Positions 1 to 12,109 are shown, counted from the stretch's first letter. The stretch: DNA of 64,000 bases from Nageia nagi (GCA_050084985.1 JBITNC010000001.1:15872001-15936000), one strand, 5' to 3'. Notes: generated by a model not told the origin, from the sequence alone. Made by a program: numbers and translations.

Positions 1-883
1 TTTGGATATATCTTCCATGTTACTGGGTTGGTTAGAATTTATGAATTAGAAGTGATACTATTTGGGATATTTGGTTCGTTTTGAGTGGTAACATTTTGAA
101 AATAATTTTGTTGGTTTGAATTTTTTGCCCTTTGAAATAGAGGATATTTTTGTTGTTGTTGCATAATATTTTGAAATATAGGCATTGAGTTTTGGACATT
201 TTATTGTACAACATTTGGGTATGATTGGGGAATACTTTGGTTATCTTGAGATAACCTAATATTAAATAACTCTAGTGCTTTTTGTATATTACATTGGAAG
301 TTTTACAAATCAATATTTGGCTTCATGTATTGCATAATAGGAGGTTATTTGGGCTTATATGGCATTTTAAAGGTGGGTTCTTGTATGATAGGTAATATTT
401 AATCTTGTGGAGGGAACCAACTTTGGTCAAAGTGGTCGATGGTTGAGATTTTTTATTTTGCATTTGATCCATAGTCTCTTGGTACCAATTATATGTATTT
501 GTACTTTATTTAATAATTTTTAGTGGATAAAGAGATGCATATATAGCCTTTGGAGGCTCATGTTCATCCATCGTGGCATAATTGTAGTGATCAAACCACA
601 ATAAAATATTCCTTAGTATACTTTGGCCTTATGGAGAAGATTGAGTTGTAGGGCCAACATTATTATGCACTTGTTCCATTACCTTGGCTAGCTCATTGGG
701 AGTAAGTCTCTAAAATAGTTGGAAAAATTTAGTGAATATGATGGAATGATTATCAACATTAGGTGCATGCTCTTATTTTACCACATTTGGGTCATTCTTT
801 TTTTGAGTTTGAGGCCTTGTATCAACCATCCCTATGGAAGGAATTTCATACCAAACTAGATCTATGGAGGAATCATAATCCAT
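1..883 (-). pseudogene. Ty3/gypsy gag N-terminal remnant (element G)
   Basis: Read on the minus strand from an ATG at 881-883, one broken frame gives a short acidic leader, a stretch with LTPNELAKVMEQ, and then a Pro/Gln/Asn-rich region (for example QDNQSIPQSYPNVV). That composition is typical of the N-terminal part of Gag in some plant Ty3/gypsy elements. Several in-frame stops show it is dead, and the window edge removes the rest of the gene. It sits at the expected distance downstream of the LTR at 1852-2301 on the same strand. The family call rests on composition and context, not on a conserved domain; the Retrotrans_gag domain itself would lie beyond the left edge. Confidence 0.5.
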
Positions 884-1851
884 TGAGATGGTTAAACACC
901 AACATTCCCTCCTTATCCAAGGTGTAAAGCTTAATAAGTTAGAATTCTCTCATAATATGAGAGACTTTTAAAAATATGCCAATCATCAAGGTAAATTTAA
1001 AACAACAAAATAAAAATTGGGTCCACACTTTCAACATGGGTGTGATCATAACCCCTAGGTGTTTACAAATGTTCTACTTAGATGTGATAAGCCCAAAACC
1101 CAATCCTAATGCAAAATTTTTATGCTTATGTAAAAACAACTAACTCATTATTTCAAAATGCAATGTGGGACCAGGTCTTGCCTGATTTTTCTTGAGAAAA
1201 AGTGCCCTCTATTTTGAAATATGGTGTGATATCATGTTTCACTTGATATTTTTTGAGTAAAAATGCATTATATTTTAGAGTGCAGCACATCTAATATGGA
1301 GCATAGTGCACCTAGGAATCTCAAAAAAATCTCAAACTAACTTGTTAGAGAAGTGCAACATGATTGGGGTTGGACGTAGCACATCTAGGGGTCTGCAGGT
1401 GAGGTGTAATGTGCCTAAAGCTAGGTGTAACATGCCTAGGGACTGGTACATGGAGCATAGTACACTTGGTTTGGGATGCAATGCACCTAGAATAAAGGTA
1501 TTTTCTAACTCTATAACTTGCCTTATAATTAAGAATTTTATTCCAAGATGCAACATGCCTAGTGTTAAGCACAATGAAGCATTGTGTTTGGTTGAAAATG
1601 ATATATTTGAACTCCAAATCTTCAGATATGATCTGTTCATTTTGGTATACTCTTTTTGTTCAAATATTACTTAAATTTGACTATTATTAATTCTTTAAAA
1701 TTCATAGATTCACTCCATTTTGATGGGTAGAGGCTAAAAAATAAGAAAATGCAAACTTGAAGGACAAACTTGAAAAAGTGTAGAAAACACCAAATCTAAG
1801 TAGTAGCTAGTGTTCACTTCGGGTTCACCATTTAATGTGCACCAAAATTCA
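884..1851 (-). other. Leader of gypsy element G with CCTAGG-type microrepeats
   Basis: This non-coding stretch lies between the LTR and gag of element G. From about 1280 to 1600 it is built from loose repeats of a 10-14 base motif resembling GCAYCATGCCTAGG in both directions. This creates overlapping chance open frames on both strands (1306-1674 plus, 1332-1640 minus) that have no recognisable domain. A similar motif cluster recurs at about 39590-39690. Confidence 0.45.
1821..1844 (-). promoter_or_regulatory. Probable primer-binding site of gypsy element G
   Basis: On the minus strand TGGTGCACATTAAATGG begins eight bases inside the proposed LTR end. It starts with the TGG that pairs with a tRNA CCA tail. 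The tRNA species is not identified. Confidence 0.4.
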
Positions 1852-2301
1852 TGCTTAATATGGATATATTAATGTAGCATGAAGATCATAACCTTGGTGT
1901 GGTAGAAAATCTTTCAAAATCATGGAACCTTGAATTATCCTTCAAACCTTAGTCTTCAAACTATTAAGCAATCTTGCAGCAAATATTAGGAGAATAAAAT
2001 CTAAGTGTGCAAGTGAATAATGATCTAGAGAGGGAAATTTTAATTTTGTATTATGTTATGTACCTATTTTATAACTTAAGTCATTTATATGTAGATACCC
2101 ACTTTTGCACTTTATTAAATTTTAAGTCATTTTAGATCCTTTTGACTTATTTTAGCTTTTTAAGAAATATTTGGCTCTTTAGAATATTTGAAAATTTTCT
2201 TTTTGATCATTTATACATTAGAAATCAAGCATCATTATGAATTAAGAATATTAATGCAATTAATTTATTTTATTCAAAAAGTATTATTTTTGGTGTCTAC
2301 A
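1852..2301 (-). repeat. 5' LTR of gypsy element G (about 450 bp)
   Basis: Read on the minus strand the segment starts TGTAGACACCAAAAATAA and ends AAGCA, the TG...CA ends expected of an LTR, followed by a candidate primer-binding site. A degraded relative appears on both sides of element H (29353-29480 and 37614-37880); it shares the TAGATACCCACTTTTGC block and the terminal AGTATTATTTTT...TGTCTA block. No partner LTR is inside the window, so the boundaries are inferred. Confidence 0.55.
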
Positions 2302-3671
2302 AAAAATTACATGTATTTTTGGCTTCACTAATTAGGATGGATCCAAGGCACTAAAAAACACATTGATGAATAGGCTGCATAATACAATCAAGGAAAACAC
2401 TAAAATTTATTTTGTTTATCATTCAAATATGAAATATATAACTAAATATGATTTGAAACATGTTAAATTAAGGACATAAGATAACGAAAGCATTCAAATA
2501 TTTTATTCTTGTTGAATTTTATAAAGATGTGTAGAATTTATCTTGTTGATAGGACTGGTTAGTTAATAAATGTTTGTTTAATGAAGTGTATTATGATAAC
2601 TTATATTTGTTTGCTAATTATTATCTTTATTTTATATTTTATGGTTGTAAGTAATAGATGTTTTTAATAGGATTCATAGTTATTTTTGTGAAGGGATGGC
2701 TCTCCTTGATAGTCTTAAAGAATAATTAAATATATATAAACTACCTTTTAGGGTGTGAGCAATATATTATACTAAGGATTTGAAATGGATTAAATGTTAT
2801 GCTAAGGGATTTTGAATTTTGGTGTAACAAAATACACTCATATGATTCTTTAATAATGTTGAGGTGATCTAGAATGATTATAGGGCCCCTTCTTTATACA
2901 ATTTTAATATTAGAAAGAATTGTGAGGTATTTCATTTAGGGATGCATCTTAGTTAATCAAAGTATATATATCCTAAGGTGGCATAAGGATTATGTTACCC
3001 TTGATTTATTTTTAAGTTTATACGTATGAAGTTTATTGTCAAAGTATGTGCCCTAATGTGGGTCAAAGTATTATGTTATCCTTGATTAATTCTTTATATG
3101 TAATACATAGCGATTTAAACATTTTTAATCATGTTTAATTTGATCTTTATCGAGTGCTACAGAGTCAAGAAATAAATACTAGATCTTGATCTTCTCTCAT
3201 ACAAGTTATTTTTTCTATGGAACAATGTCTTATTTGGGAGTAATATTTGAAATAGTTTACAATGTGTATTAGGTTTTTATTAGAATTGCATGCCAAAGAA
3301 ACCCACATCTAGTTATATTTCCATGAATATGTATACCCTATATTAAATCTACAAACATTGCACATACAAGAAGAATGCTTGCAAAGGTTATTGAATCTAA
3401 TTCGAAACCATATTTCCTAAAAACACTTGAGAGCCTCTAAACTATACCCATTCCATATATATCTTATGATCATTATAGTCCATGATATTACATCTCTTTG
3501 CAATATTTTTACAAGAGTAAATAGGCCTCATATGTGTTCTCAAACTTAGCATACATATCTATTCTAGAATTCATTATAATGAGTTTGATGGTTATCGATA
3601 CCTTCTTCTAGATATGTTGAGCTAACACAAGCCAAAAAGATACAAAGTAAATTTATTAAGTTGGACATGAA
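2302..3671. other. Unassigned AT-rich sequence
   Basis: I see no coding domain on either strand. A weak internal duplication of a motif resembling TATTATGTTAYCCTTGATT occurs near 2990-3010 and 3070-3090. This is probably old repeat-derived sequence between element G and element A. Confidence 0.4.
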
Positions 3672-3676
3672 TTCTA

Positions 3677-4241
3677 TGCTGGAATGTATAATGCAATATT
3701 GTAAGGTCTCTTAGTGTAATTCACTTAATACTTAAGGGTATCCCTAGATACCTTAAGTATTTAGTGAATATAATAGTGTAAATTCAGTAATACTTAAAAG
3801 TATCCCTAGATACCTTTTAAGTATTTATGAATATAATAATGTAACTTGTACTACACTCCATCTTATGAGCATGCCCCTTGGGTAAAAGGGTGATGTATAT
3901 CATGATATTGTATAATGGTTAAAAGGGTAATCTAAGGGAGTATTTTGGCCTATAAATAGAAGAACCTATCCTTGAGATTACTCACTTAAGTTTGTAGCAA
4001 AGTTATGCTCTTATTTAGGTTGTAGGAGAAGTGAGAAAGTAAGTTGTAAGAGAGTGCTCTTTACGAAGAAGATCTTAGATTAGTGGATATACTACCATGG
4101 TTGGAGGAATCACTTTATATTGGTGTCATATTGTGTGAATGCTACCTTTGAGTTTATGTTCTTAATGATCAAGGAATTTGAGAGTGCTTTCATTAGATCA
4201 TGTGTAATTAGGAATTTAGTATTTTAGGATTAGTTCCTTCA
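3677..4241 (+). repeat. 5' LTR of element A (565 bp)
   Basis: It starts TGCTGGAATGTATAA (the partner starts TGTTGG) and ends CCTTCA. It matches 10177-10743 along its length with many substitutions, so the insertion is old. Confidence 0.92.
3950..3960 (+). promoter_or_regulatory. TATA box of element A 5' LTR
   Basis: CCTATAAATAGA lies mid-LTR where Pol II transcription of the element would start. In the 3' LTR the same site is mutated to CTAGAAATAG (about 10449-10458). In element B it is kept on the minus strand at 40795-40805 and 50897-50907. Confidence 0.7.
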
Positions 4242-4243
4242 TT

Positions 4244-4257
4244 TGGTATCAAAGACC
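4244..4257 (+). promoter_or_regulatory. Primer-binding site of element A
   Basis: TGGTATCAAAGACC starts two bases after the LTR end. It is a lightly mutated form of the plant copia site TGGTATCAGAGCC, complementary to the 3' end of initiator methionine tRNA. Confidence 0.88.
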
Positions 4258-4847
4258 AAGTTCTACCAATCCTCAACCAAGTTCCCTTGGTCAACAATAG
4301 ACTCTCACAAGGAGGAGTACTAGCTATTTTTGAAGGGTGTGACATATGTTGGATCAAGTAAATTATTATCTTAATTAAGTTTTAAGTTATCCTTATAAGT
4401 TATCAAGATAATCCCTTAATGGACGTATAGATATATGGTATCACTACACACATGCCTATCCATCTGTATGAAGTTATGTCTAAACTAATAGAGGACTTAG
4501 GGGTAATTAATAAGTATAGACTTTACACCATTTGGATTGATAAAATAAAGTTTATAGTCTTTCTTATCCTCCCCTTGTGATTCCCCAAACAAGTTATGTT
4601 GTGGAATAAACATGTGGATATGTTAATTTTAGGGGGAGCACTTACAATATTTGCAATTTGTTATAAAACATAAAGGAAAAAAGCATAAATTAAAGTGCTT
4701 AAAATGATACATCATCTAAAATTGAAATCTAAGAGTCCAATGGGTTTTGTTACCAACCCCAAGACATCTTTATAAAAAATACATGAGTTCATTATTTTTG
4801 AACAAATTCAACATGTAGGGTTTACTAATTTGAACAAAATCGACATA
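4258..4847 (+). other. Untranslated leader of element A
   Basis: Non-coding. From about 4258 to 4770 it is homologous to 45925-46450 inside element B. There the match is in the same window orientation although element B runs on the other strand, so the module is inverted relative to gag in one of the two elements. Confidence 0.6.
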
Positions 4848-6170
4848 GATGGTCAATTTTGTTCATAAATTTAACATGCTTACATTAGTTAACACTTTCA
4901 CCTTTTTTCTATAGACAATGGAAGACACCTTTACACCCAAGCACATCCTAGATGGTTCTAACTACATGGATGGTTAGTTTTGTTCACAAATTTAACACTA
5001 CTACCCAAAGATCGATTTGCATCCTTTTTTACATCTTAAAACATGAAAAAATAAAAATCGATGTTAATTTGTGTCCTCTTGTGTTGACATGCATCATTTT
5101 ATTTTTTTTCCATTTTTTCACCTTTTTCAACACAACATCCGATGAAAAAAATGCAAATTTGGCCACAAATTTTGCATCACATTTCACTAAAAAAAACATA
5201 AAACACATTTATCCTATTCATCAATCGACCAATTGATGGCTCGCATTCATTTTGTCCTCCATTCATGCCAAAAGTGATTAGCGAATAGCCAAATACTCTC
5301 TCCTATCTATATATATATCAACAAACCCTCCCTATAATCCTTACATTTCATACAATTTAGATAATTTTTTTCTTCCTTAGATTTCAAGTTTTGATCATAG
5401 TTATGTCATATAAGGAAGAAAATAAGCCCAAAGAGAATAAGCCCACAAAAAAAAAAAAACTCCATAGTTGAAGAAAAGAAAAAAGAGAATAAGCCCATAG
5501 TTGTAGAAAAGAAAATCCTACAAATATTGATAAAAAAGAAGGTTTTAAAACCTAAACTACTAACCCCATTCCTAAAGTGGTTTAATGGACCTATATAATT
5601 GCCTTAAAGACCTAATAAAAATGATGTACCTTGCAGAGGCCATAACTTTTGATCCGAATATCATTTTGAGTCCATTTTTTTAAAATCGCATAGAATTAAA
5701 ATTTCTATGATTTTATGATATTTTTTTGTAAAATTGATGTGAAAATGATGTAAAATATGATGCAAAAATTGACACAAATTATATGAAAATATGAATCAAA
5801 AAATGATGCAAATAATAAATTTTGACACAAAAATTGATGTAAATTATGAAAATTGATGTAAAAAATGACATAAAAAGTGCTATGAGGATGCAAAAAATGA
5901 TGCAAGAAGTGGCTCTAAGGACTCAAAAAATGGTGCAAAAAGTGGTAAAAAATCGATGCAATTTTCAACTTGCTATTTGCATCCTTTTTTGCATCGGAAA
6001 TATTGGAAAAATGTAAAAAAAAAATAAAGAGTTTAGATGAAAAAAGGATGAAATCCCTTTTTCGGTAGTAGTGTAACATGCATAAATTAGTTAGCACTTT
6101 CACCTTTTTTCTCTAAAAATGAGAGACTCCTTTATACTCAAGCACATCTTATATGGTTCTAACTATGGTA
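4848..6170 (+). repeat. Short tandem duplication at the gag start of element A
   Basis: About 120 bp covering the end of the leader and the first codons of gag (4848-4970) is present again as 4971-4995 plus 6077-6170. Each copy has the TTTTGTTCAYAAATTTAACATG block, then the run CACTTTCACCTTTTTTCT, then a start codon followed by the KHIL..GSN residues of Gag. The second copy is split by the CACTA element at 4996-6073. Confidence 0.75.
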
Positions 6171-6860
6171 TTTAGGAACCTATGATAAAAGTGGAAATCC
6201 AAGCATGGAAACTGTGGTAAATGGTAAATGAAAACCAAGTTGCTCCAACAAATGAGAAGGCACTTAAGACTTACAACATAAATCATGAGCTAGCAATATT
6301 TATGATCTTTCATGTTATTTCAGACAAATTCCTTCTTATGATCTCTTCTTCAAACTTTGCAAAGAAAGTTTGGGATAGGTTGAAGAAAATCTACCTTGGC
6401 TCCAAATTCTCCATAAGGTTCACCATAGTCTAAAAATTATTGTAATCATGTTAAGAGGAAAAATAAGTGTTCAATATACTTGAATAAAATTGTTGATGTT
6501 AGGATCCAACTTGTTGGGTGTGGTTGCAATTGGATCAATGATGAGTTTATAATGTTCATTATCCTTCAAAGCCTCTCCTCTAAATTCAATCACTTTGTGA
6601 TATTTATTGAGATGAGGCTTGATGAAGAAGAAGAGGTGTACTCCTTGAGCTTTTTGTGGCACTAGGAACAACAAAGAACACTTTATAAAAAGTTCAATCA
6701 ATAATATAATTTCATTCCATAAAAGGGTTAAAGAAATGGAACTAAAAATTTGATCATGAAAATTTAGAAATCAATCAAATAAATTATGTATTAATGAATT
6801 TATGGATCAATGAAAAGAATCATTTAATTATGGAACTCGAAGTGCCAACAAAGATGTGCC
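4918..6860 (+). pseudogene. Gag pseudogene of element A
   Basis: The first start codon at 4918 begins MEDTFTPKHILDGSN, the N-terminus of copia Gag, and a second copy begins at 6119. After the CACTA insertion the frame at 6221-6433 carries the UBN2-like segment (NEKALKTYNINHELAIFMIF and KKVWDRLKKIYLGSKFS). It matches the Gag of element B at 45331-45567 (NEKALEAYNMKNELE, KEAWDKLKQIYLGSNFS). The 6480-6665 region continues Gag in another frame (FIMFIILQSLSSKFNHFV). No zinc knuckle and no DSG protease motif can be found before the pre-integrase domain, so this part is probably deleted. Stops and frameshifts throughout mean no Gag is made. Confidence 0.8.
4996..6073. mobile_element. Non-autonomous CACTA-type DNA transposon (1078 bp), TSD TAA
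   Basis: The left end reads CACTACTACCCAAAG and the right end reads GGTAGTAGTG, an inverted repeat that continues imperfectly inward on both sides with GCATCCTTTTTT blocks. The 3-base duplication TAA is at 4993-4995 and 6074-6076. CACTA ends, 3-base duplications and sub-terminal short repeats (many GATGCAAAAAATGATG-like units in both orientations, about 5700-5990) are hallmarks of En/Spm-type elements. No transposase is encoded; the small open frames here (4952-5236 plus, 5705-5905 minus and 5915-6103 minus) are repeat-derived. Removing one TAA and the element restores the homologous host duplication, which supports the boundaries. Confidence 0.88.
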
Positions 6861-7625
6861 TTGCTACGAATGTTTTCTCTAAGAAAAATCTTTGGCACCA
6901 TTGATTAGGTTACCTTAATTACAAGAGCATTTAATTCATAAAAAATTAAGAACTTGTAAAAGGTTTATGTTCTATATCACCCATGATTGGTCTTTGTGAT
7001 AAGTGCATCTTAGGTAATATGAATAAGAAAATATCTTAGAAAGATAAGGCAACAAGGAAAACATAACCTCTTCAACTTGTGCATTCAGATTTGATGGGTT
7101 TTTTCAAACTAAGTCTCTTAGGGGAGCATATTATATCTTGACCCTTTATTGATGAATTCAATAGGATGACATTTGGTTATCTACTCGAGCACAAGGATCA
7201 AGCCTTTAATAGATTCAAATATTTCAAAGCGTTAATTTTTGAAGTTCATAATGAATTCAAAATCAAGATGTTTAGATTTGATAATGGAGGTGAATACAAT
7301 AGCAATGAGTTCAATGACTACTATGCTAAATGCAAGATTAAGAGGCAAATTCACAATTCCTTACACTCATCTATAAAATGGTGTTGCCAAAAGGAAGAAT
7401 AGAACCATTCAAGAAATGTCTAGGTACATGTTAGGAAATCTCTCTCATTTTTTATGGGGTGAAGCTATGAACACTTGTGATCTACACCTTGAATACCCTA
7501 AAAAAATATTAAAGGTAAAATTTTGTATGAAGCATGATGGAAAGAAACCTACCATTTCTTACCTTAGGATCTTTGGTTGTGATGATTTTTTTTTATTATT
7601 TCTAAGAAAATAAAGAAGCTAGATA
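6860..7625 (+). pseudogene. Integrase pseudogene of element A
   Basis: The pre-integrase LWH motif is recognisable near 6890 (KNLWHH*LGYLNYKSI). The core follows with RFDNGGEYNSNEFNDYY at about 7273-7323, the region of the second catalytic Asp of the DDE triad. The typical TIPYTPQQNGVAERKN segment is frameshifted (7340-7400). The product would insert cDNA into host DNA, but the frame is broken at several points. Best call: Ty1/copia integrase, inactive. Confidence 0.8.
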
Positions 7626-7919
7626 AGAGATATAAAGTGCATCTTTTGGGATATGAAAATCACATAGAGGCTATAATCTCTACCCTTCTTCCCCATATTA
7701 GTGTTCATCTTGAGGGATTTAAAGTTTAATCAACTTCTTGAGGAATCTAATTTCTATGAAGAATTGAATGATCTTGATGACTCTTTTTTTGTACCTAACT
7801 ATAGATAAGTCACCTTAGGAGCAAGATTCTCCAACATAAAGGATAACTAGAAGTATGATCTTAAAAAATCCTTCTTTGCCAAACTTTATAACAAGAATGA
7901 GCCCTCATTATTCAATAAA

Positions 7920-9450
7920 GCTTCAAAGCATGAATATTGGATGGAAGCCATGAGAGTGGAGTATGAGGATTTGATGAAAAATCAAACTTGGGATTTGGTT
8001 CCCTATCCAAATGAATAGAATGGGATTGATAATAAATGGATTTATAAGTTCAAATACAATCTAGTTAGGGAAATTAAGAAATATAAGGCAAGGTTAGTAG
8101 CCAAGGGTTTTGCTCAAAAATACAAATTTGATCATAAGGAAACCTTTTTCTAGTGGAAAAGATGCCCATATTAGGTAAATTCTTACTCTTTCAGCAACTT
8201 AGGGTTGTAAAATTTTTTAACTTGATGTTAAGAGTGCTTTTCTCAATAGAGACTTAGATGTGGAAATATACATGAATAAACTATAAGAGTTTATCATGGA
8301 AGGTAAATAATCCCTTTTATGCAAGCTAAAGAAGTCCTTGTATGTACTTAAGCAAGAATCTAGAGCTTGGTACCAAAAGATTTCAAGATACTTTACAGAT
8401 ATTGGGTTCTCTAAGTGCTTCTCTGATTCATATCTATACGTGGTCAATCAAAGAAAAGATTTGGTCTTGATTCTTCTCTAACTGGTTGATCATTTGATAA
8501 CAAGAAATAATGATGAAATCATCGAATAGTGCATATACAAACTTAAAGCTATATTTGAAATGATTGATCTTTATATCTTGCATTACTACCTTGGTATACA
8601 AGTGTATCAATACAAGGATTGTACCTACCTTAGTTAATCCAAGTATATATCATCCATTTTGCAAAAGTTTGGAATGGAGTGCAAACTTGCTATGATACTA
8701 GTCTCTTTTGGAATCACTCTAACTCTTAGCTCTAACTCTCAATTGGTGGATGATATGTCTTATAGGTAACTAATTGGTAGTTTTCTTTATTTGACTAACT
8801 TTAGGACATATATTGCCTTTGTAGTAAATCTTATGGCATAATTTATGCAAAACTTATATGTTGAGAACCTTAGTGTTGTTAAGAAAATATTGAGGTATGT
8901 TGCAGGAACAAAGGATCTTGTTCTTAAGTATTCCAAGTTTCCTTTATTTTTTCTCTTAGGGTACTCAAATCTTGACTATGGGGGAGATAGAGATGATATG
9001 AAATCAAACTTTGCTTATGTGTTTAGCATTGGTTCAAGTGCTATCTTTTGGACTTCTAAGAAGTAGCCTACTACTTCTCTCTCCACCATAAAGGAAGAAT
9101 ATTGAGCCATATCAGTCATGGCCTAGGAAACCATTTGGTTGAGAAATATTATGAAAGAAATTAGGTAGGACCAAGCTCACACATATTAGATTTATTTATA
9201 TAATCAATTGGTTATTATTTTGCAAAGAACTCTATTTTTCATCAGATAATAAAATAAGTTAAAATACAAACATATTTTATTAGGGATAAGGTTCTAGATG
9301 GTATCCTACAATTGTAGTATTTTCCATCAATCCTCAACTCTATTGATTTATTCACCATGCCCCTTCTTGAAGATTAGCTCTATAAGCTTAAGGAGTCTAT
9401 TAGGTTGGTGAAGTTACCCTCAAGGGAGAATGAAGATTGATTTCTTATTT
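7920..9450 (+). pseudogene. Reverse transcriptase-RNase H pseudogene of element A
   Basis: This is a copia-type RVT_2 reverse transcriptase. Recognisable blocks are the NKWIYKFKYN and KARLVAKGFAQK region (8033-8120), QLDVKSAFLNRDLDVEIYM at 8220-8272, and SLYVLKQESRAWYQKISRYF near 8335-8395. The catalytic YVDD site is degraded to LVDH near 8480. RNase H follows with ILRYVAGTKDLVLKYSK (8889-8940), SNLDYGGDRDDMKS and SSAIFWTSKK (8968-9066). The C-terminal STDLFTKPL region is also mutated (about 9335-9365, IDLFTM). Many stops make it inactive. Element B has the same domains in better condition. Confidence 0.85.
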
Positions 9451-10176
9451 AATTCATGTCTATGATGATAAATTCATCCTTAGGAGGAATTTGTGGCTAT
9501 ATAGTGTTGATATTTTTGTACATCTTCATGGTTAGTTCACTTTATGTAAAGAACTAGTTGTACATTTTTTGAGCATATGATGGCTTCTACTAGCATTGTT
9601 TTAGTTAACCATATGTGAGGAACTAATATGTATTTTTTAGCACTATTTATTTATTCATATGTGAGGAACTTATATGTGCTTATTCTCTATCTGCTTGATA
9701 TTGATCAACACATATTTTTATATAGTAGGTGACTATGAGTATTGGTTTGGCATATTCATGATGACTTATAGTGCACCATTGATCAATTTATGAATGGTAT
9801 TAATTGATTTATTTATCTTATGATATGAATGTTTGTATAATGCATATAACTAATCTTGTTTATGAGTTTCTTATAGCTTGCAGGTTTATTTTTCAAAGTG
9901 TAGGTTACCTACTACAAGTAGGAAAGCTCATAGAGGCTCATCATACCAACTTGTTGTTGAATGACTACTTTTTACAATGAAACTAGTTGTGATTAATGAT
10001 TGTATTGTAAATCATTTTTCAAATGGTAAAGTAGTGAGTCTCTAATCGAAGATCTTCCTTATTTATTAAAGACATAAATATTCTCATATCTTATTGTATC
10101 TCTATGGAGGAGAACTATCTCTTGCTCTCTCTTTCTTCCTCCTCTTCACTCTACTAAATATTGCATTAAGGGTGAG
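9451..10176 (+). other. 3' untranslated region and polypurine tract of element A
   Basis: Non-coding. It has imperfect repeats of a CATATGTGAGGAACT-type motif (9607-9672) and ends with the polypurine tract ATTAAGGGTGAG directly before the LTR. It matches the 3' region of element B (41026-41740) in reverse orientation. Confidence 0.7.
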
Positions 10177-10743
10177 TGTTGGAATGTATAATTCATTATT
10201 TTAAGGTATATTAATCTAATTCACTCAATAATTAAGGGTATCCTTATATACCTTAATTATTTAGTGAATATGATAATGTAAATTCACTAATACTTAAAAG
10301 TATCCTTAAATACTTTTTAAGTATTTGTAAATATGATAATGTAACTTTTCCTACACTCCATGTCATGAGCATGCCCTTTGGGTAAAGGGTGATGCATATC
10401 ATGATATTGTAAAATGGTTAAAAGGGTTATCCAAGAGAAGATTTTGGCCTAGAAATAGAAGGCCCTCTCCTTGATATTACTCACTCAAGTTTATAGCAAA
10501 GTTATGCTCTTATTTAGGTTGTAGGAGAAGTGAAAAAGTGAGTTGTAAGAGATTTCTCTTTGAGAATAAGAAGATATTAGATTAGTGGATGTACTCCCAT
10601 GGTTGAAGGAACCATTTTATATTGGTGTCATCTTATGTGAATGCTACCTTTGATTTTGTGTTCTTAATGATTAAGGAATTTGAGAGAGCTTTCATGTGAT
10701 TTTGGGTAATTTTGAATTTAGTCTTCTAGGCTTAGTTCCTTCA
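10177..10743 (+). repeat. 3' LTR of element A (567 bp)
   Basis: It starts TGTTGGAATGTATAA, ends CTTCA, is followed by TTCTA and is homologous to 3677-4241. Confidence 0.92.
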
Positions 10744-10748
10744 TTCTA

Positions 10749-11635
10749 ATTTATTGCATTTTATGGAAGAAGGCCAATGCATCCTCAGATGGTTCTTATT
10801 TTACATATGTTGCATCTATGATATTCTAAGAAAACATATTTTTTTCTACTATTCATTTAGAAGTGTCATGAGTATTAATGAGGTTTTCATTCTTTACATA
10901 ACCAGGAGAAGGGTGTTATATAAATATATATCTTCCATGAATTTAGGTTGTGAATGAGCACATGGATGCACTATCCATTTTGTAAGGAATCCTTTTGAAA
11001 CAAATAACATAAGAGATAGACATATGTGTAGGAGTATACAATGTCATGAATATTATGCAATACATGCATAACCTTTATAACTAGTACAAGGTGTATAGTT
11101 TTTATATATTTTAATAAATAATAAAAATAATTGGGTGGTTGAAAACTATCATATTAGGGGATTAAAATCACTCTTAAATACCATAAGAGGGAAATTTTAA
11201 ACCCTAAACATGGAAATTTTAAATTTCCCTCATAGTGATAAATAATGATAATGTTTTAGGTAATTTTTAAACACCCTCGTATATTGTTGAGATTTTAATG
11301 ATGCCCTCATAAACGAGGCCCAATAATTGCCCTAAAAGAACTTTTAAAGTGGAATTTCTGAAATATCAACCTATTATTTTTTTTATTCACTTGATAAGAT
11401 ATATTCTTTATAAAAGACTTCATTGATCTTCTTTTATCTACATTCTAAGCATGCACTCTAGTCTTGCTGCTTAGAAATGAGAGCTTTATGAAGTCTTCCA
11501 AAATATTTAAGTGACTAAAAGACATCTATATTTACAAAATAATATGTATCCATGTCAATTTCCATAAATTATTATCATTTTTTCTCTTCATTATGAATTG
11601 CTTCCTCCACTTCATTATGAGTAACAATGATAATC
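10749..11635. other. Unassigned sequence between element A and a gypsy remnant
   Basis: I see no convincing coding domain. The plus-strand open frame at 10754-10957 (67 codons) has no motif. Short inverted blocks of GGAAATTTTAAA type occur near 11190-11230. Confidence 0.35.
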
Positions 11636-12108
11636 TCAGCTCTGCTTCATAATCTAAATGGTTGTTCATCTGCTTAAATGGTATGAACTATATCCCTAAG
11701 TTCAAATTTTCTATACCTATGAAGAGTGGAAGGAATAACTTCTATTATGTGGATCCATGATCTTCCAATAATAATGTTATATGGTAGGTCCCCTTTCATC
11801 ACAAAGAATTTTAAGTCAACAATATGAGGCCCTAGTTGAAAGGGTGGGTTTACAACTCTTATATACTATTTTTACATATTATTGAAGCTTATGAAATTTA
11901 TTTTAGTCTTTGCAATCTTTGGAATCCCATTATCTTGAAAGTACCTCAAGTAATATGGGGAACAAATATTCATCATTGAATTGGTGTCCATAAGATCTCT
12001 TTTGAAAGGAACTCCAAACATTGACACATAAACATATAAAGGAAGGCTTTTCTCTTTTGCAACCTTTGATGGCAGCTCATTATCATCAAACTTTATCATA
12101 TTCACTTA
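11636..12108 (-). pseudogene. Ty3/gypsy aspartic protease remnant
   Basis: On the minus strand 12105-11872 encodes PLYVYVSMFGVPFKRDLMDT followed by NSMMNICS. This is the active-site region of a gypsy protease in which the usual D-T-G has become D-T-N. A second block downstream (11850-11700) reads YNIIIGRSWIH...VIPSTLH, the C-terminal flap-side motif (YN.LLGRPWIH) of plant gypsy proteases. Stops separate the blocks. Together with 12110-12577 it is part of one decayed gypsy gag-pol into which, or next to which, copia elements A and C inserted. A similar protease is in element E (about 62030-62170). Confidence 0.75.
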
Positions 12109-12109
12109 T

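Larger units (their letters stand above)
3677..10743 (+). mobile_element. Element A: degenerate Ty1/copia retrotransposon, TSD TTCTA
   Basis: Two related LTRs (3677-4241 and 10177-10743) in direct orientation flank a decayed gag-pol in the copia order gag, integrase, reverse transcriptase, RNase H. A primer-binding site lies just inside the left LTR and a polypurine tract just before the right one. The 5-base duplication TTCTA is at 3672-3676 and 10744-10748, so the boundaries are firm. Every coding domain carries stops or frameshifts, and the zinc knuckle and protease appear to be missing between about 6700 and 6850. It is the same family as element B on the opposite strand; their LTRs share the CCTATAAATAG TATA region and the TTAAGGG-type polypurine tract. 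Confidence 0.95.

Noticed and set aside
1306-1674. Overlapping open frames on both strands (90-122 codons)
   Set aside because: They arise from the CCTAGG-type repeat region and have no conserved motif.
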